A stretch of 64,000 bases of DNA from Apostichopus japonicus (GCF_037975245.1 NC_092575.1:1193001-1257000), one strand, 5' to 3'; counted from the first letter of the stretch, positions 23,255-40,708 are shown. The notes: generated by a model not told the origin, from the letters alone. Translations and numbers: made by a program.

Positions 23255-23724
23255 CTCTCTCCCTTGGGTGAACAATGGCGGAACAAGTCGAGTTATCTGT
23301 CACCTTCGAACACATCACTCTGAAGAGAGGAAGTGGGTTCCTAGTAGACGGATTCATCTACACACGCAAACTCGTGCGTAAGGACCGAGTCATGATAAGA
23401 TGCCAGGAGCGTAAATGTCCAGCTAAGGGGTACATCTCAGATGAACTGGCGATCATTACAAACGCAAGCCACAACCACGAAAGCCCGGATGTACGGGCTA
23501 TCAGGTTCAGGGCCCAGCTGAGGGAGGCCGTCGGAGAAGAACGCAACATAGGCCTGTCTGTCCCGGACGTCTACGAGCAGGTTAAGTGGAACTTTCTGCA
23601 ACAGGCTGAAACGGTGCAACAGAGAGAGGAACTGGAAGCTTCATTACCGGCACGATCTACTGTAGAGAGGGCGCTACATCGTAGGAGAAGTGAAGTGATG
23701 CCACAAACATCAGCCTTCCGTCAG
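23255..23724 (+). CDS. FLYWCH-type zinc-finger exon
   Basis: An ATG at 23275 with reasonable context (GAACAATGG) opens 150 codons that end exactly at a donor (CGTCAG|GTAAAT), phase 0. Residues about 20-68 fit a FLYWCH finger: GFLVDGFIYTRKLV, then RCQERKCPAKGY with the two Cys, and NASHNHESP with the two His; the usual Trp of the name motif is replaced. The rest (SVPDVYEQVKWNF, LPARSTVERALHRRR) looks like the segment that follows FLYWCH in MULE-type transposases and their host relatives, stopping before any transposase core. FLYWCH fingers bind DNA or protein. In phase it continues into the QPRT exon at 25512, so it may be the N-terminus of a fused product; a separate alternative transcript is possible. 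Confidence 0.7.
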
Positions 23725-25511
23725 GTAAATCAGTTTGGCTGTCTAGTACTTAATTAATTGGTGATTCTCATATTAGCATGACAATGGAAAGAAGTTGACC
23801 CCAGGATTGGTTTGTTTAGCAAGGCTTCATTATCTGAAATATATGTCCAACCCTATTTCCTTTCTTCATTCCCCTTTCCCTCATCAATTTTGTCTCTTCT
23901 CTCCCTTCCCACTTCCCACTCCTTCCCCCTACTCCTACCCCCTACTCCTACCCCCTACTTTCTCCGTCCCCTCCCTCTGCCCTCTCCTCCACCTCTCGCT
24001 CCTTTAGTTTGAAATCCAAACCTGTCTAAAGTGACTATTATGATTGGATACCTTTGTATGAATACTATATAGGCATCAAATCTCTGTGTGTGATATTGAA
24101 CACAGACATTTCTTGCATATATTGTTTGCTGTATTGACACCAACTGCTGGTATGCAGCATACAGTAGCTTAGCAGTATTGTGCTTGTATTGATATTGAGA
24201 TGGTTAACATGCTTGCAGCTGTGTGGTGTGCATTTAAACAGTACTTAAGTGTATTTCAGCTATTACAGTCACCTTCTGTTGACAGTAGTGTATAGTACTG
24301 TTACTGGGTGCTTCCATGTCTTCACAAACTTGTTCTGCAGTAAGTACAGTAAAGGCATGTCTTGTGCATTCTGTCTTTTACAATATTAAAACTTTTCTAC
24401 AATAATTTGTGTTTTTATGTGTGTTGTTGTTGGAGCCTACACAGTACATGGTACACTGCTCAGGGGACAGTACAGTGTTATCGCTGCATGTGGACAATAT
24501 TGTTAAGTGTCTCTGTAGTATTATTATCTGGGGTTCGACCCATCAAAGTGTCAATGGAGGCACATTGGCATGCATGCACTGTATTCAGTACTTACTGTAC
24601 TGTTCCAAATACCAAGCATGTAGCATGTACCTATGTGTGTGTGTATATATGCTGTAATATATATGCTGTATAAATATACTGTTTATATGCTGTATGTATA
24701 TGCTGTATATACACTGATGTACAGTACTACCGTGCTACAGTACTACTGTGCTGTGCTGGTTGAGATATAATTGAAGTGTAAGGGTACTTAAATGAAAATT
24801 ATCAGAAGGGAAGATTTGTTTTCTCTCATTTTAACTGTTTAACAATTTTATTTAGCAAATGATGAAATGTACTTCACATTGTGGATCAATTGCAATAAGC
24901 TCTGTATGCACTGTGATAATACTATCATAGGGAACCTTGTGGTCCTTCAATCTTTGTGATTTAATGCTCCCTTCTAGAGCTTTTGTAGGGTGGTATTTGT
25001 TATATTTGCATAAGGTGCAACATACAGTGGAGAAAGCACATTCCAAGTTTACAAAGTTTTAGAAAGGATTGTGCCCTTTGCAGTGTTTCTTGGAATTGTA
25101 CTGTGCATTTTAATGTAAATTGTTCATCACAAAACTGGTCCGTTCTGTTTATCAGAGCTATTGCAAGGCTGATTAGACTTAACTCTAATTTCCCTATATG
25201 TTATTTATTGATGAAATTGGCACAGTGACACAGGTACAAGTTACCGTGGAAACCTTATTAAAGATCCTCTCATTCTTAATCAGATATCTCTGAAATAGTA
25301 TGTCTAAATAAATAGCTTTATACGTGTACTTGGATGATACAACGTAAGTATGTAGATATAAAAAATTACCGGTTTACTGACACAATCGTTCATCCTTGTA
25401 GATCTCAGGGTTAACGGGCTGAACATCCTTTCCACAATTAATGTTATAATTTAACATAAACATGTCACCACTATTATTCAGCTGTTACATTTTCTTTCTT
25501 TCTTTCTTCAG
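23725..25511. other. intron between FLYWCH and QPRT exons
   Basis: Contains a C/T-rich tract (23860-24005), a low-complexity stretch of GTACTGT/ATATGCTGT words (about 24240-24760), and a (TTTC)n tract right at the acceptor (25490-25511). No other exon was recognised. Confidence 0.55.
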
Positions 25512-28691
<3,180 letters not shown>

Positions 28692-31150
28692 CCGGGATTA
28701 GTCCCTGGCGCGAGGAATGAAATCTCCCGGCAGAACCAAGAAATGCAGAAAAGGCATTGATTGGAATGTTAGCTGGTTTGCTTCCAAAATCAGTATTGTC
28801 TCTTACTCTGTGAGCACACCTGAGATGGGAGTAAGCATGAGAACTCATTTCAGAGTAAGATTGAGATGAAGATATGCAGGTCATCATGATTTATGGAGCG
28901 TCTGAGTGTTACTGTTCTTCCAAATCTGAGAGTTTGTTAAAGGAGTGGGGGTTATCTTATTTGTTACTTTTATCAAAGCCATGAATATTTTATTCCATTT
29001 ACATCTGAGGGTGTTTCGAGTTTTTCATGCCAGTGGGGCTTTTTCATACAGGCCATTTCCTCATACAGCTGGAAAATAAAGAATATACCACTTTAACACA
29101 TCAACACGGTCGGTGGAAATACCGTTATAATGATGACCGCTCAACGGGATGCAGTCCAGTTTTCCTGTGATTATGATGGAATGACAAAAAATGTCTTAAA
29201 AATCATATTTAAACTGATATATTACAGGGTCAATTGCTCTGTGCTCTTATTGTGGTAATAAGTAGTGTTGGGACACCAAAATTTGCTCACAAGTACCGGT
29301 TTGTTAATTTAGGTCTGTCCCACAGATACCTGTCACTAGTGATTACAGTATATAATTACGGTATGTAATTACGGTATATAATAAGTTATAGTCCGAGTGT
29401 TTCATCCGTGTCCTTTAAAGCAAGTCTTTGAGGTCAAAGAGGTGTATGGGGATGCCTAATTGAAGTAAACAATATATGGCTTGGAAATTCAAGTTATTGT
29501 AATTGTAATAAGCAACATTAAGTGATGGTTCAGTCATCTGGCCAAACAGCTTTGCAGTACTTACATAGTTTTCACAAGGATGGTTTTCATAATTAATTTT
29601 TTTCTTGAGGCCAGTAATAATTTTTTCTTTGAATTCTATTCCTTGTATCCTTATTTTCTTGTGGGTGGTAATTCTGTGACGGGTGGGGGGTTGGGGGCTG
29701 GTTGGGGCAAGAATAGGCATTGGCAAGCTTAGCACCTCTCCATTCCACCCTAACCTTTGATGCGCCAATATCTCGTAAGACTTTTAGTACCACATTCAAC
29801 AGTGTTTAGTAATTCATTACTTTGAGATATTGTTTTTACTTGTACACATATCAGTTAACAGTACTCATTGTATTTGTATACAATTTTTAAAATTGAAAAT
29901 GCATTTGAAATTTGGAAAACATATATCAAAACAAGCAACTATTTGGTTTCTTAGTCTTTTAAGAAGTTTGAGTTGAGAGTTTGAGGGACATGAGGAGGTC
30001 TTAACATTAAAAGGGTTGTATTTTAAGAGCAGCATGAAGAGAGGAGGAAATTAAACTGATGCAAACTTGGACGGTGTACCTTACCAATCCTTTCACTCTC
30101 AGGAATGGGGGGGGAGGGGGTCTGTATCCCCCACTTGTTTACCAAGTCAAACCGATTTTATTACAAAAACCCAGACGATAACCAAAAAGTGTTCATAAAC
30201 TAATAATAGCCTGCTATAATCATAACGTTTTCGCAAGGGTTCAAGAAATCTTTGACTCTACCCTCTCATTCCCCACCAAACCCAACCCCCCCCCCACCTT
30301 GATGATTGATTAAAATAAAATCATTTGCCTGAATAGTACACAAATTAATTTTCCATTGTTTTAAAGTATATGAATGTATCTGTAGAATGCAGGAAATTGA
30401 TCCTCATTTCACAGGACATTGCAGCCCACCCTCTTCCAGCCGGGGTTTACCCCCCCCCCCCCAACATAGAGTCATAAAAGAAGTCCCTTGAAATCCTATC
30501 TACGAACCTGGGCTCTCTAGGTCGTCATTTTACTCTTCTGTTGCAAATCACAGTTTCGGTAATTTTCGGTCCCGATTCGATGCCTAATAGGTAATACATC
30601 ACGACTCTTGTCGGGCTGGCTACACTACCGTATGCACAGGAACTTAACCTTGTAATCAGGCATATAACCAAACACAGGGTAAGGGGAACACCTAATCAGG
30701 GTTTGAATTAACGATCGAGAGGGGGCTTGAGGGGGGAGGGGGCGGTGTATACCACAGTAACTCCTCAAAAGGTCACCATACAAAGCAATTTTCAAAACTG
30801 ACAGGACAAGTCATTTTTGTTTGCAAAAGTAAGAGAAAACACGTACACTATATGACAGAAAATAGCTGCTTAATTATTAAAAACTGGAGCATGGCAAATA
30901 TATGGTTTGAAGTTTCATTTTGGTGCTCGAATTTGTTTGATAATAATGATCGAATTAGCTATGCGGGCATATCTTATGAGGGCATCATATAGTCATGAGG
31001 GCATCCTGATTTAAGTCTTTTTAAAGGTATTACGGCAATTCGTAGCCGGGAGCACCGATGTTATTCTGAGCTCTGCACCACACCCCACTTCCCACATTAC
31101 AACAACCCCACATTACAACAACCCCACCCCCTCCCACTACTCTCTCCCCA
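28692..31150. other. QPRT 3' UTR and intergenic sequence
   Basis: The likely poly(A) signal is at 29075-29080. Beyond it are a TATAATTACGGTATGTAATT-type short repeat (29345-29385) and several poly-G/C runs (30105, 30290, 30450, 30730). No gene was recognised. Confidence 0.5.
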
Positions 31151-31740
31151 TTCTTGATCGAAATTCTGCGTCCACGCGTGGACGCGTCGCTTTGGACGCA
31201 GCGACGCGTCGCTGCTGAGCTGGAATATAGGAAAAGCCAAATCAGGCCATCGGGATTTTGCTGTGTGTGTGTACGCACGCTAGAGTTCCCGTTTATCTCG
31301 AGTCGCGGTCAGTTCGTGTGCATCAGCACGCTGAGCATAGCTATTTCTGCGACAACGGAAGTTTTTCGAGCAGTTTTGACTTGGAATACTGAAAGCTCTA
31401 GGAACTACTACCATGTAGAGCCTTTAACCTAATCGTGCTGGTAATATTACTTTGCTTTGTGTTGTGAAAGGTCTATTTCAGTGGTATTTCATGCTTGGTA
31501 AAGCAAATACAATGCAATATAGGTTATACCAACTAAATGGATATTCATAGTGAAGTTCACAGTAGTATTCGATAGAAACGAAAGGTTTGTGCGCCGGATT
31601 AGGGAAGGTTTTGTTGGTTTGGAATTTTTGAACCATGGAAAAGAACAACTTACTGAGAAGGTGTTAACAGTTACAAGCGTCGGTGAAAAAAACAAGGAAA
31701 ATATAAGCCTTCCCAATCTTGAACAATCTGATCCAGTTTG
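31150..31740 (+). promoter_or_regulatory. putative promoter and 5' UTR exon of glycogenin
   Basis: A CpG-rich core with ACGCGTGGACGCGTCGC words (31168-31215) is followed by a donor (CCAGTTTG|GTAAGT) at 31741. If spliced to the exon at 33620, the open frame in this exon meets a stop before the glycogenin ATG, so it would be 5' UTR with an upstream ORF. This is inference from position and splice signals. Confidence 0.35.
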
Positions 31741-33619
31741 GTAAGTAAGGCTAACTGAATTTCTTCGATACCTCGTCGAATCATTTTTGATTCATGAAAC
31801 CATTTTATAAGCCTGTTTACTGTAGGCCCTACTTCATTATTGTTTATTCCGAGTCCAACGCAAACAGAGTGTTAACGAAACTGACACCAATGGCTAATTG
31901 AATCTACGAGAAGGTGTGTGCTCAATTTTCAACGACGCACCTGCTCTTGAAAATTTCTTTTTTTTTTAGTTAGTTAAATGCTTGAACTTATCTTGGTGTA
32001 TTTTTGTTTTAATGGCCAGTTTTGTCGGGCATTCATGCTCGGTGGTGGACGATTTTCATGCAGACTAGGTAATCCTACTTGTATATTTATATCCGCACTG
32101 CATGATCTTTTTGCTGATTGGTAAGGTAAACAAATTGTTAATCCTTCAATTACTCAATTTTAATTGGATAGAGTGCGATGATAAACCAAGCAGTTATAGC
32201 CAGTTGTGTTTCTCTGTTTCAAAATAAAACGGTCGCTCAATTGACAAACCTGACATCACGAACAGAGAGCTTTTCTGGGAAATATCTAAAATGCTTAAAA
32301 GGACTCGAACGAAATAATTATAAGCAGAAGAACACCAAAGGCCTATTGTTAATTTGTAACACGGTAGGCCGTAAAACAGTATTGGAATTTGTAATACGGG
32401 ACGACCAGAGGATCGGAAAGTTTTGAGCCTAACTTTGTGGTTTGCCTCTTCAAATCAAAGTCACTCGTCCCATCGTCCAAAGAAGTCTATATCCTCCGCC
32501 CCCCCCCCCCGAATGAACCCTCCTCCGCACCGCCCCTGGCAGGAATGCATGATATCCGTGAGCAGATGAGTGCAGTCTGGACGAGCAGAAACGGGGATGG
32601 GGACGGGGAGGGGATAACCGATCTGGAATTCGGTCCAGATGGACTCCATAGCGTCCTTATCAAATCCATGCACACTCTGTTACGCTTTTCCTTTCACGTG
32701 TATAGTTCCAATATGTTAAAGGTCTTTAAGTTATCCATGTAAGATGTTGTATTCATAAGTGAACTAAATATTAACAATATGTCTTAGCCTGGTACACGTT
32801 GTGCCGGGACCCCACTCGTGTTTCTCTTATATTGCATGCGCCATATTGGTGACCGCTTTTGCCCGGGGATCAAAACCAGTCTGCCTCTGATCATATGTTA
32901 CTGTTATGTACGGTATATCTACCGTTCTATACCATAGATTGGCATTTATACCATAACTGTAAAAAAACTATGGAAAACAGAGCTGTCAGAAAAGTATAAC
33001 TAGCTTTATCTTCCTTCAAATAACAACCACTTAAAAATAGGACTCTTTTTAAATAAAGACAAACAGCATCCTAATCCATATGAAACCGCCGTTTTATAAA
33101 CCGGAAATTTGGAAGTGATTGTACAGCCTTGAAATAAAAATATTAAAGGGTAACCATCATAATTTGCTTTCATTTGAAAACAAAAACTGGGAGTCTTTGT
33201 GAAAGTCTCTGTAGATGCAATTATGGTTGTTTCTATTACCCTTTAACCTAGCGTATATAATCATTGGCGTGCACATGAGGTTTGAAAGGTGGAGAGAGTG
33301 TCAAATACTAAATGCCCCGACTAAGTTAGGTAGGGGCATGAACCTTTATGGAAGGGTCAGAGGCAGTTCAAGGAATTAATAAATGGGGGGGGGGCAAATA
33401 ACTAAGCTACGTGTCTGATAGTGAGATCAATTCCAATCTTATTTTGATTAAATAGTCTGTTGAGTAGACCAACGAAAAACAAGAAATAATCAATTCATAC
33501 TATTTGATTCTATACGACAAACTGACGAGTAAATTTTCTGTCATGCCATTACAAACATTGAATATCATCCAAAGTAACTATCATACATTAGTAGTTATTT
33601 TTGTCTTGTTTTTCTCCAG
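31741..33619. other. presumed 5' intron of glycogenin, no exon seen
   Basis: AT-rich, with poly-C (32502) and poly-G (33386) runs. It ends in TTGTTTTTCTCCAG, the acceptor for the ATG-bearing exon. Confidence 0.4.
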
Positions 33620-33633
33620 ATTATCTATATATT

Positions 33634-36600
33634 ATGTCGAGTGAAGCAAATCCAGGTGAGGAATTAGCTACTGTAAATACTACATAATTATTAGCTCATA
33701 CATCATTTTGTATATCCTGAACCATGCGAACCTTTACCAGATCGATTCATGCGGAAGTATACAGTGCGTGCCGGGAATTATATATATTTATTTTATTTTT
33801 TTATGTTCAAGGAGGCCTATGTACCTCTTCTCATATGCCTATACATCACCCTATTTTTTTTTCGAGCCAATTAAGTAGATTTAATACATACTGAAAACAA
33901 CTTTGATTGATTTAAATCTACCGTTTTGAAGTTGAAGGTTTTACAGTCTTGTTCAAGGCCAAGGCCCTCTCACACGACTTTACAACTTAACCCTGGTCAT
34001 TGGTAACTTGTCACACCCACACACCAAAAGTGCGCGCAATTCAATCAATCTCTTTTCCACAGTGCACCACATCCACATGTGCCCCGGGGGGCGATTTTTT
34101 TTTTCCCAAACAGGTTTGCAATTACGGATTTTTCAGCCAATCAGATTGCTCGTGACGTCAGCATCAATAATGACCATCGCTTGAAAGTTCGAAGACATAT
34201 ACTGAGTTACACACTGACACTTGATTGTGTCTAGTTAGCCTAATAGGCCATCAGCTGAAGGTCGAAATTCGCTTGTTTCGTTCCAGCACCTGCGGGTCTA
34301 AAATTTCTCTACAGCATTGAATACATAAATTAACTTAGATTAATGATCCAAAAGTTCTCCATGTACTTTCCTGCAGTTTTTTTGCAATTCCGCTCGAAAG
34401 ATCGAACTATATTTTTTATTGCGTATGTTAAGAAACCTGCCGTTTTACGTTCAAAAGTTGTGCGCCAGTGAGATATCTGTACCATGTGATATGAATTGTC
34501 CAATGAGCCATGAGTTCTGTGTGCAATCTTTGTAGAAAACAACAAACATGGCGGCTCCCACGGGCGCTAGTCAGTCTCCGACACACGGAAATCTACAGTG
34601 CTCAGTGCACATTGAATCTGTAAAATTTGAAGCATTCAAGGCACTGACGAATAAACGATGGAATAAAGTTACTTCCTGCGCTAAAGATTGGCTTAATCTC
34701 AGCGGCGGAGACAGTGATATCGCCGTACTACTGATTACTCCATGGCCTACTACGATCAAGCGTGTGTTCAACAGCATAGTATGATGGGGTTCCACGATAA
34801 GTGTTACAGGCGGTTCATTGATAGCAAGCACATTGCTGCAAGAAAACGGACAGTTCCAGAGGAGACCCCATATGATTTTAAACGAAGAATTGACGGAAAA
34901 GATCGAGGAAACCAAGCAGAAGCTCTGGTGTATTGCCTGTTCAATTTATTATATGTGGGAAAAGAAACAATACATTACTAGGCGTTGCAAACGGGACAAG
35001 CTGCAGCAGGCAGAGACTTTCGATGGAGGTAAGCCTAAGCATACTACACGACTCTACTTGTACTTCTGTGGCATAGTTGAAGTGTTAAGAGAAGTTGCAT
35101 AATGCAAGATCAGTAGCTCTAAAGGGATAGAATCCAAGTCAAAGGGCACAGTGTTGGACCTGAACATAATATAATTACTTAGTGGCATGGTCATCTGATT
35201 TGTTTTGTTATAAGGTGGTAGGAACGGAAATTTGTTTCAAATTCTCCATCTGGGGCACTAGCATAAGTGTTAATGAAGGCTTCATAGTTTTCTTACTGTG
35301 GCCCTTTATTTGAATGATAGAGATATTATATTAGTTAGAAAAATAAGTGTAACAAAGGTGCAATAAGGTTAGGTTTGCAAGGTCTTATGGTCAGCCTGTC
35401 TAGCTTTACCAAAATGAACAAGTATCTGTCTCCTCTATTATTAGTAACAGATATAATCTACCATTGTATAATTTAAACCATAACATTAAGAGATAATGTA
35501 CTGTACTGTCAAAAAAAGCCTGTTTTAATTCTTTTTTGCATGACACTGGTTTGCAAAATTTGAATGTGTCTTTGTTTGTCCATAGAAGATGAGCAGATCA
35601 CATGGTATATAAATAAAATTGTCTTAGTTCTTATTTGTTCAAACTTACATTTTGATCAACAGAAAATGCAAAACAATTTGCTTTTTTTATTTCATTTTAT
35701 TAAGGTATTGCTTCAACAAGCAGCAGAGCGGAAAAAAGATGAGCCCAGATTTTATGAATATTAGAGGAAAAGACCGTGTTGCCATTGAAGTGAGGTACCA
35801 CTCTCTATGTTGAAGAAACTAGATACAATTCTTGACAAGGAAGACATACAGATCTTGAAAGGTAAAGTACTCTCTTCAATGTGTGGTTCATTGAGTGTTC
35901 AGGGGTGGATCTAGGACTTTTGGAATATGGGGGTCCTCCCCCAAGGAAAATTAAAAAATTCTCTAAACGCTTTGAGATGCAATATCAGGTTAATCTTTCC
36001 ATTGAAATTATTAAAGAAATTTGCAACATATTTCTAGCTGAATTGTAATTATATTGGTACCCCATCATAAAATGTGAGACTCAAAAATATCCAATTTCAT
36101 GGTACAAGGTGTTCTGTTGATCTCCTCCTCAGAGCAGAGTTTACCACCAACAAAAGATGCTCTGATCCAGCATGTTAAGCGCTGCACCAACCAGGCTGCT
36201 ATTCACAGTAGGGCATTGCAGCCAAGGATTGATGCACTCTCACCAGAGGGACATGGATGTAAACTTGAAAATGATGACCTTATAATCACTTGGATGACGA
36301 AGCCACCTGACCCAGATGTTTTGCTTCAGTGTGTCAGCAGTAGCTGTAGAGTCGGCAAATGTCTTAAAGGAAGATGTTCCTGAATGAATGCACAACTACC
36401 GTGTACAGACCTATGTAAATATAGAAATTGCAGCAACTTCCAAGAAGATGTTGAGATTGTTGATGCAGGGGAAGATGATTTGGAGGATGAACTGTGATGG
36501 TGTTAAATCTCGATATCTTAGTCTGAAATTTTAATCAAGTTTGAAGTTTGTGAAGAGGGTTAACTTTTTCAAAGTCATGTTGTCATTATTTTGTTCCCCA

Positions 36601-39600
36601 GAGTTTAAAGGAACCAGTAAACATGATCTTATTCATATATTCATTTTAGCTATTAGTAGTTTTACGTAGATTACCCTACCTACCAGACACCTTTGATAAA
36701 TATCCACATTTTCTTCAAATCACACTTTTTTTTTAGAGGGGATGGGAGGGGGGAGTTATGGGCAAGCTTTACCTCTTGCATATTCACAACTACATTTACT
36801 GATGACGATGACGCAAATACCGCGTCCTGAAACCAGTCAAAGGTTTATATACTGTTGTTGGGGAACCATCGCCCCTGATCCTGTTCCAATATCACGGTTC
36901 TTTATTGTTTGCCGTAACATTTCGTTACCTGTTTTATTCATATTGTTAATATGTTCTGTGCATCTCTTCAAGTGTTGACTGAAGGATATTCAAGTCTTTA
37001 GTGACTTTTATTTCATCTAATTATCTTCACCTCTACTACGGAATAGACTTTCCCTTTTCCATACCATATCTGACTTCCATGCAGTGAATTGAAGTGGATA
37101 CTGTTAAGACTAGTACAACTGTCCTTGGATGAACTTTTAATCACTTATTAATTCCGCGCCGCGCCTTTTGATGAAGAACCTGTATCTTGAATCATCGCAA
37201 AGGCCCAGCTCTACTACACCATTGAGTGTATCGACCCAGTCTTAATAGATACATTATTTCTTTATATCTGGGGCTTAAGTTAACTGTCTTCGTTATTCAC
37301 TTATTTGTACCATTCACCTTTATTATTCATATTATTTGTAGAATATAGAACTATTATTATTCAAAATACCATTCGAAACCTTGTCGATCTTTTCTTTTAT
37401 GCGTTAACTCCCTTGGAAACTCTTTTTGCAGGAATACGAATTATAAACATGTCGTTTCAGTAACAAGGAGAAAGTACCTAGTTTTGCAGGAGACTGTAGA
37501 AAGAGTATATACTAAGGTAACGGATATATACCGACTATAACTTAATTTCACATCTACAATATGCCATGACGTCTTAGTGTGCCAACTTATATATTGATTT
37601 ATACAAAAGAAATAGCTCACTGGTCTTGGGGCATTGGTACATCTCATTGTAACTAGGGATTTAGCTACATGTAAAGTAGAGGGTGAGGGGGTCCCATTTG
37701 TAAAACAGTTTGGATGGGGAGTGTAACAATTATGGAGAGGAACTTTTCATGATATGTGTATATTTACGCATACATGCACAGACGAAATGCATTCATAACA
37801 TAGGGGGAAAATCTAAAAATATTTGATTTATTACAAAGCATTATATCTGAGTTTATTAAAAGTGGTACATTTTTATAATTAAAACCCTTAAGTTATAATG
37901 TGCAAAAATTGTATTTCATATTTCAAAGTTGAAAATGTGATTTTTTACCATTTTGGCGAAAATGGAGGGGGGGGGGCACAACTTGTAATGCCTGAAAACA
38001 ACCCTCACAGACCCTTAGACCAGAATCCTCTTCCACCATTCTTGTAACCCTGACCCAACTATTATACAAAAAAAATATATCAGTCGTAATTTAACATAGG
38101 GCCTATAAGAAAAGAGTGGTATGTATGCACCACTGTACCAAATCTAACGTTAGCACATGTGTTCCTAATACATAGCATCGTAGCACGTAATGTCTACATA
38201 ACATACCCAATTTCAAGGGTTTCTTACAAAAATACTGCAGGAAATTTTTTGGAGAACTTTTGATATAATGTTTGTGATGCATTAAACTACCCAAATGTGC
38301 ATTAAAAATCTAGACCCGGTGTTGCTGGAACGAAACTGATTTTACAGCCACATTTTGAGCTTCAGCTGATGGCCTATAAGGGGTTTCCCTTCAAACGCCC
38401 TAACTTTACTTTTAAGCTTGGATTACATGTTGACCTCACTTATGATACATACACTACATTCTATTTGGTTCGTGTTTACGTTATCCACGATTCGTGAGCC
38501 GTCCTATTGAAATCAGAATTCGTTTCGTGGAATGGGTAGGCCTACACTAAAAGCAACTTCACGACGCGAGTTCACGAGTCTTGAGTAAATATACGCAAAA
38601 CAGTATAGTGTATAGTATGATATATTTCCGTCACTGCACTGTGTACGAAGTTATAATACATATAGGCCTACAGCGCATGTGTGATGCACCCTGTACGAAA
38701 CTTTCACTGTGCGATGTTATCGATTAATGCCTTCACAGAAAACTTCGATCAAAGTAGATCATACAATAGTAATACTAGTCTGCTAAATATGTCTAAACCA
38801 ATTCCAAACATATCTAAATATATGTACGAAAAGCTACGGGTAATTTGAACGGGTATATCTTCGTTGCAACAAATGGATGCAGAACCTCGAAGTGAAGGTT
38901 TCTATGATGATGACGTAACTTTTCCCACCAATCATGAACGACTATTTACGCACACTTGCAAACCTGTTTGGGAAAAAAAAATTCGCCCCCGGGGGACTTC
39001 CCATAGGGTGCAGCCATATTTACAAGTTACCTCGAATGTCCCCATTTACACACCTGGGTAAAGAGAGGCAATTGATAAAGTGCCCTGCCCAAGGACACAA
39101 CGCAATGACCTGGCCAGGGCTCGAACCTGCAATCCTTAGATCACAAGTACACTGCCTTAACTACTTGACCACCACGCCCCCCCCCCCCCCGCTTCACCTT
39201 ATCATCTATGACCAGCGACCTATATTCTATATCGCTGTGTTTTGTTGACATTACATCAATTATTTTAGCAGCACGGTAGTGATTTGTGTATGTCGCAATG
39301 GCTGAAAGTTTCACGTTCAACACGTGATTTTTGCTCAAATGCAACTTCGATGATTACACTTGTTCTTTTGCTATGCAGACAGGGAAGCTTTCGTTACCTT
39401 AGCAACGAATGATCCTTATGCATACGGTGCTCTTATATTAGGCCAATCTCTACGAAATGTCAAAACCACAAGAAAACTTGCAGTTTTAGTTACGTCACAG
39501 GTCACACAGCCATTGAGGTAAGTTTACAGTATTGTAAATGATTCGACTAACATATCAACAATTACTTAAATGTTTTCCGCCGGTCAAAGATCGTTGAAAT

Positions 39601-40613
39601 TGTCCTTATATTTTAGTCTAAATGGTTATCAGAAGAATACTTTCGCGGATACTCCCATAACTTCCTCCATATACCTTTCACTATATTACTGCTAGACATC
39701 GACGGGGTGGGTTGGTGGGATGGATGTCGGTGGGGTGGAGGTTAGCGGGGGGGGGGGGGTTGGCGAAAGGGAGAGCTAATATGATAAGCAGGAAACATGA
39801 TGGTGGCAGTAAACTGTTATAGCATGATTGACCATGTATTTACTTTGTTTCGTATTTGTAGCAATAGTAATGACTTTACAGAAGGCTACGACGTACGTTT
39901 ACTGGACATAAACCTATAACGACTCACTCATCAATGTCATTATCTATATATATGTATGTATGTCATATACCGTGTGTACTGATCGTATTCGACATGCTTT
40001 TCCCTCTCAACTTTCCTTGTTTTAACGTTATTGCGCTGGTCTTGAAAATGTAAATTTGAAATTTTTCTCGGACATACCCGCAAAATTATCAACATTGCAA
40101 TTACAGTGGTAGAATAGAAATGATTAGAGAGAGAGGGGGGGGCGGGGTGGACATGCGGGGATACGATGTTTCTACTCAATGTTTTCTATGAGAGGAATCT
40201 GGATATGAATATCACGAGGATGATGATGAGGAGGATGGCGACGATGTTGACGATGAAAAAGACGGTGACGTTAGCGATGACGATTTTTTTTCAATGACCT
40301 CATTCTTTTGAAACTTTTTATTGCTTCCACACCCGTCAGACGGCAGCTGAATCTGGTATTTGATCACATACAGCAAGTGGATCCTCTGGACAGCCAAGAT
40401 GCGGCCCACCTGACTCTACTGGCCCGACCTGAGCTCGGGATAACGTTCTCCAAATTACATTGTTGGACTCTTACACAGTATTCAAAATGTGTTTTCCTGG
40501 ATGCTGATTGTCTGGTAAGTGAATTGGCCTTCGATCAGTTTTTGAATGGGTAACAAAGATTGACCAGGGAGCTGCCGTGGAGCTGCAGTCCTCCCCCCCC
40601 CCCCCCCATGACA

Positions 40614-40708
<95 letters not shown>

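Larger units (their letters stand above)
34081..38995. mobile_element. about 4.9-kb DNA-transposon-like element in glycogenin intron 1
   Basis: The ends are inverted copies. The left end reads GGGGCGA, a T-run and CCCAAACAGGTTTGCAA (34086-34121). The right end is its reverse complement, TTGCAAACCTGTTTGGG, an A-run and TTCGCCCCC (38957-38995). An inner pair is also inverted: GCCATCAGCTGAAG...TTCGTTCCAGCACC at 34247-34291 versus GGTGTTGCTGGAACGAAA...TTCAGCTGATGGC at 38319-38373. The inner pair lies further from the end on the right, so one arm has gained about 480 bp or the other lost it. No clear target duplication was found. It contains a broken gene (34548-36497). The superfamily cannot be assigned. 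Confidence 0.6.

Noticed and set aside
36381-36383. UGA as selenocysteine in a working protein
   Set aside because: The same gene carries at least two frameshifts, so nonsense decay is far simpler; no SECIS was identified by eye.
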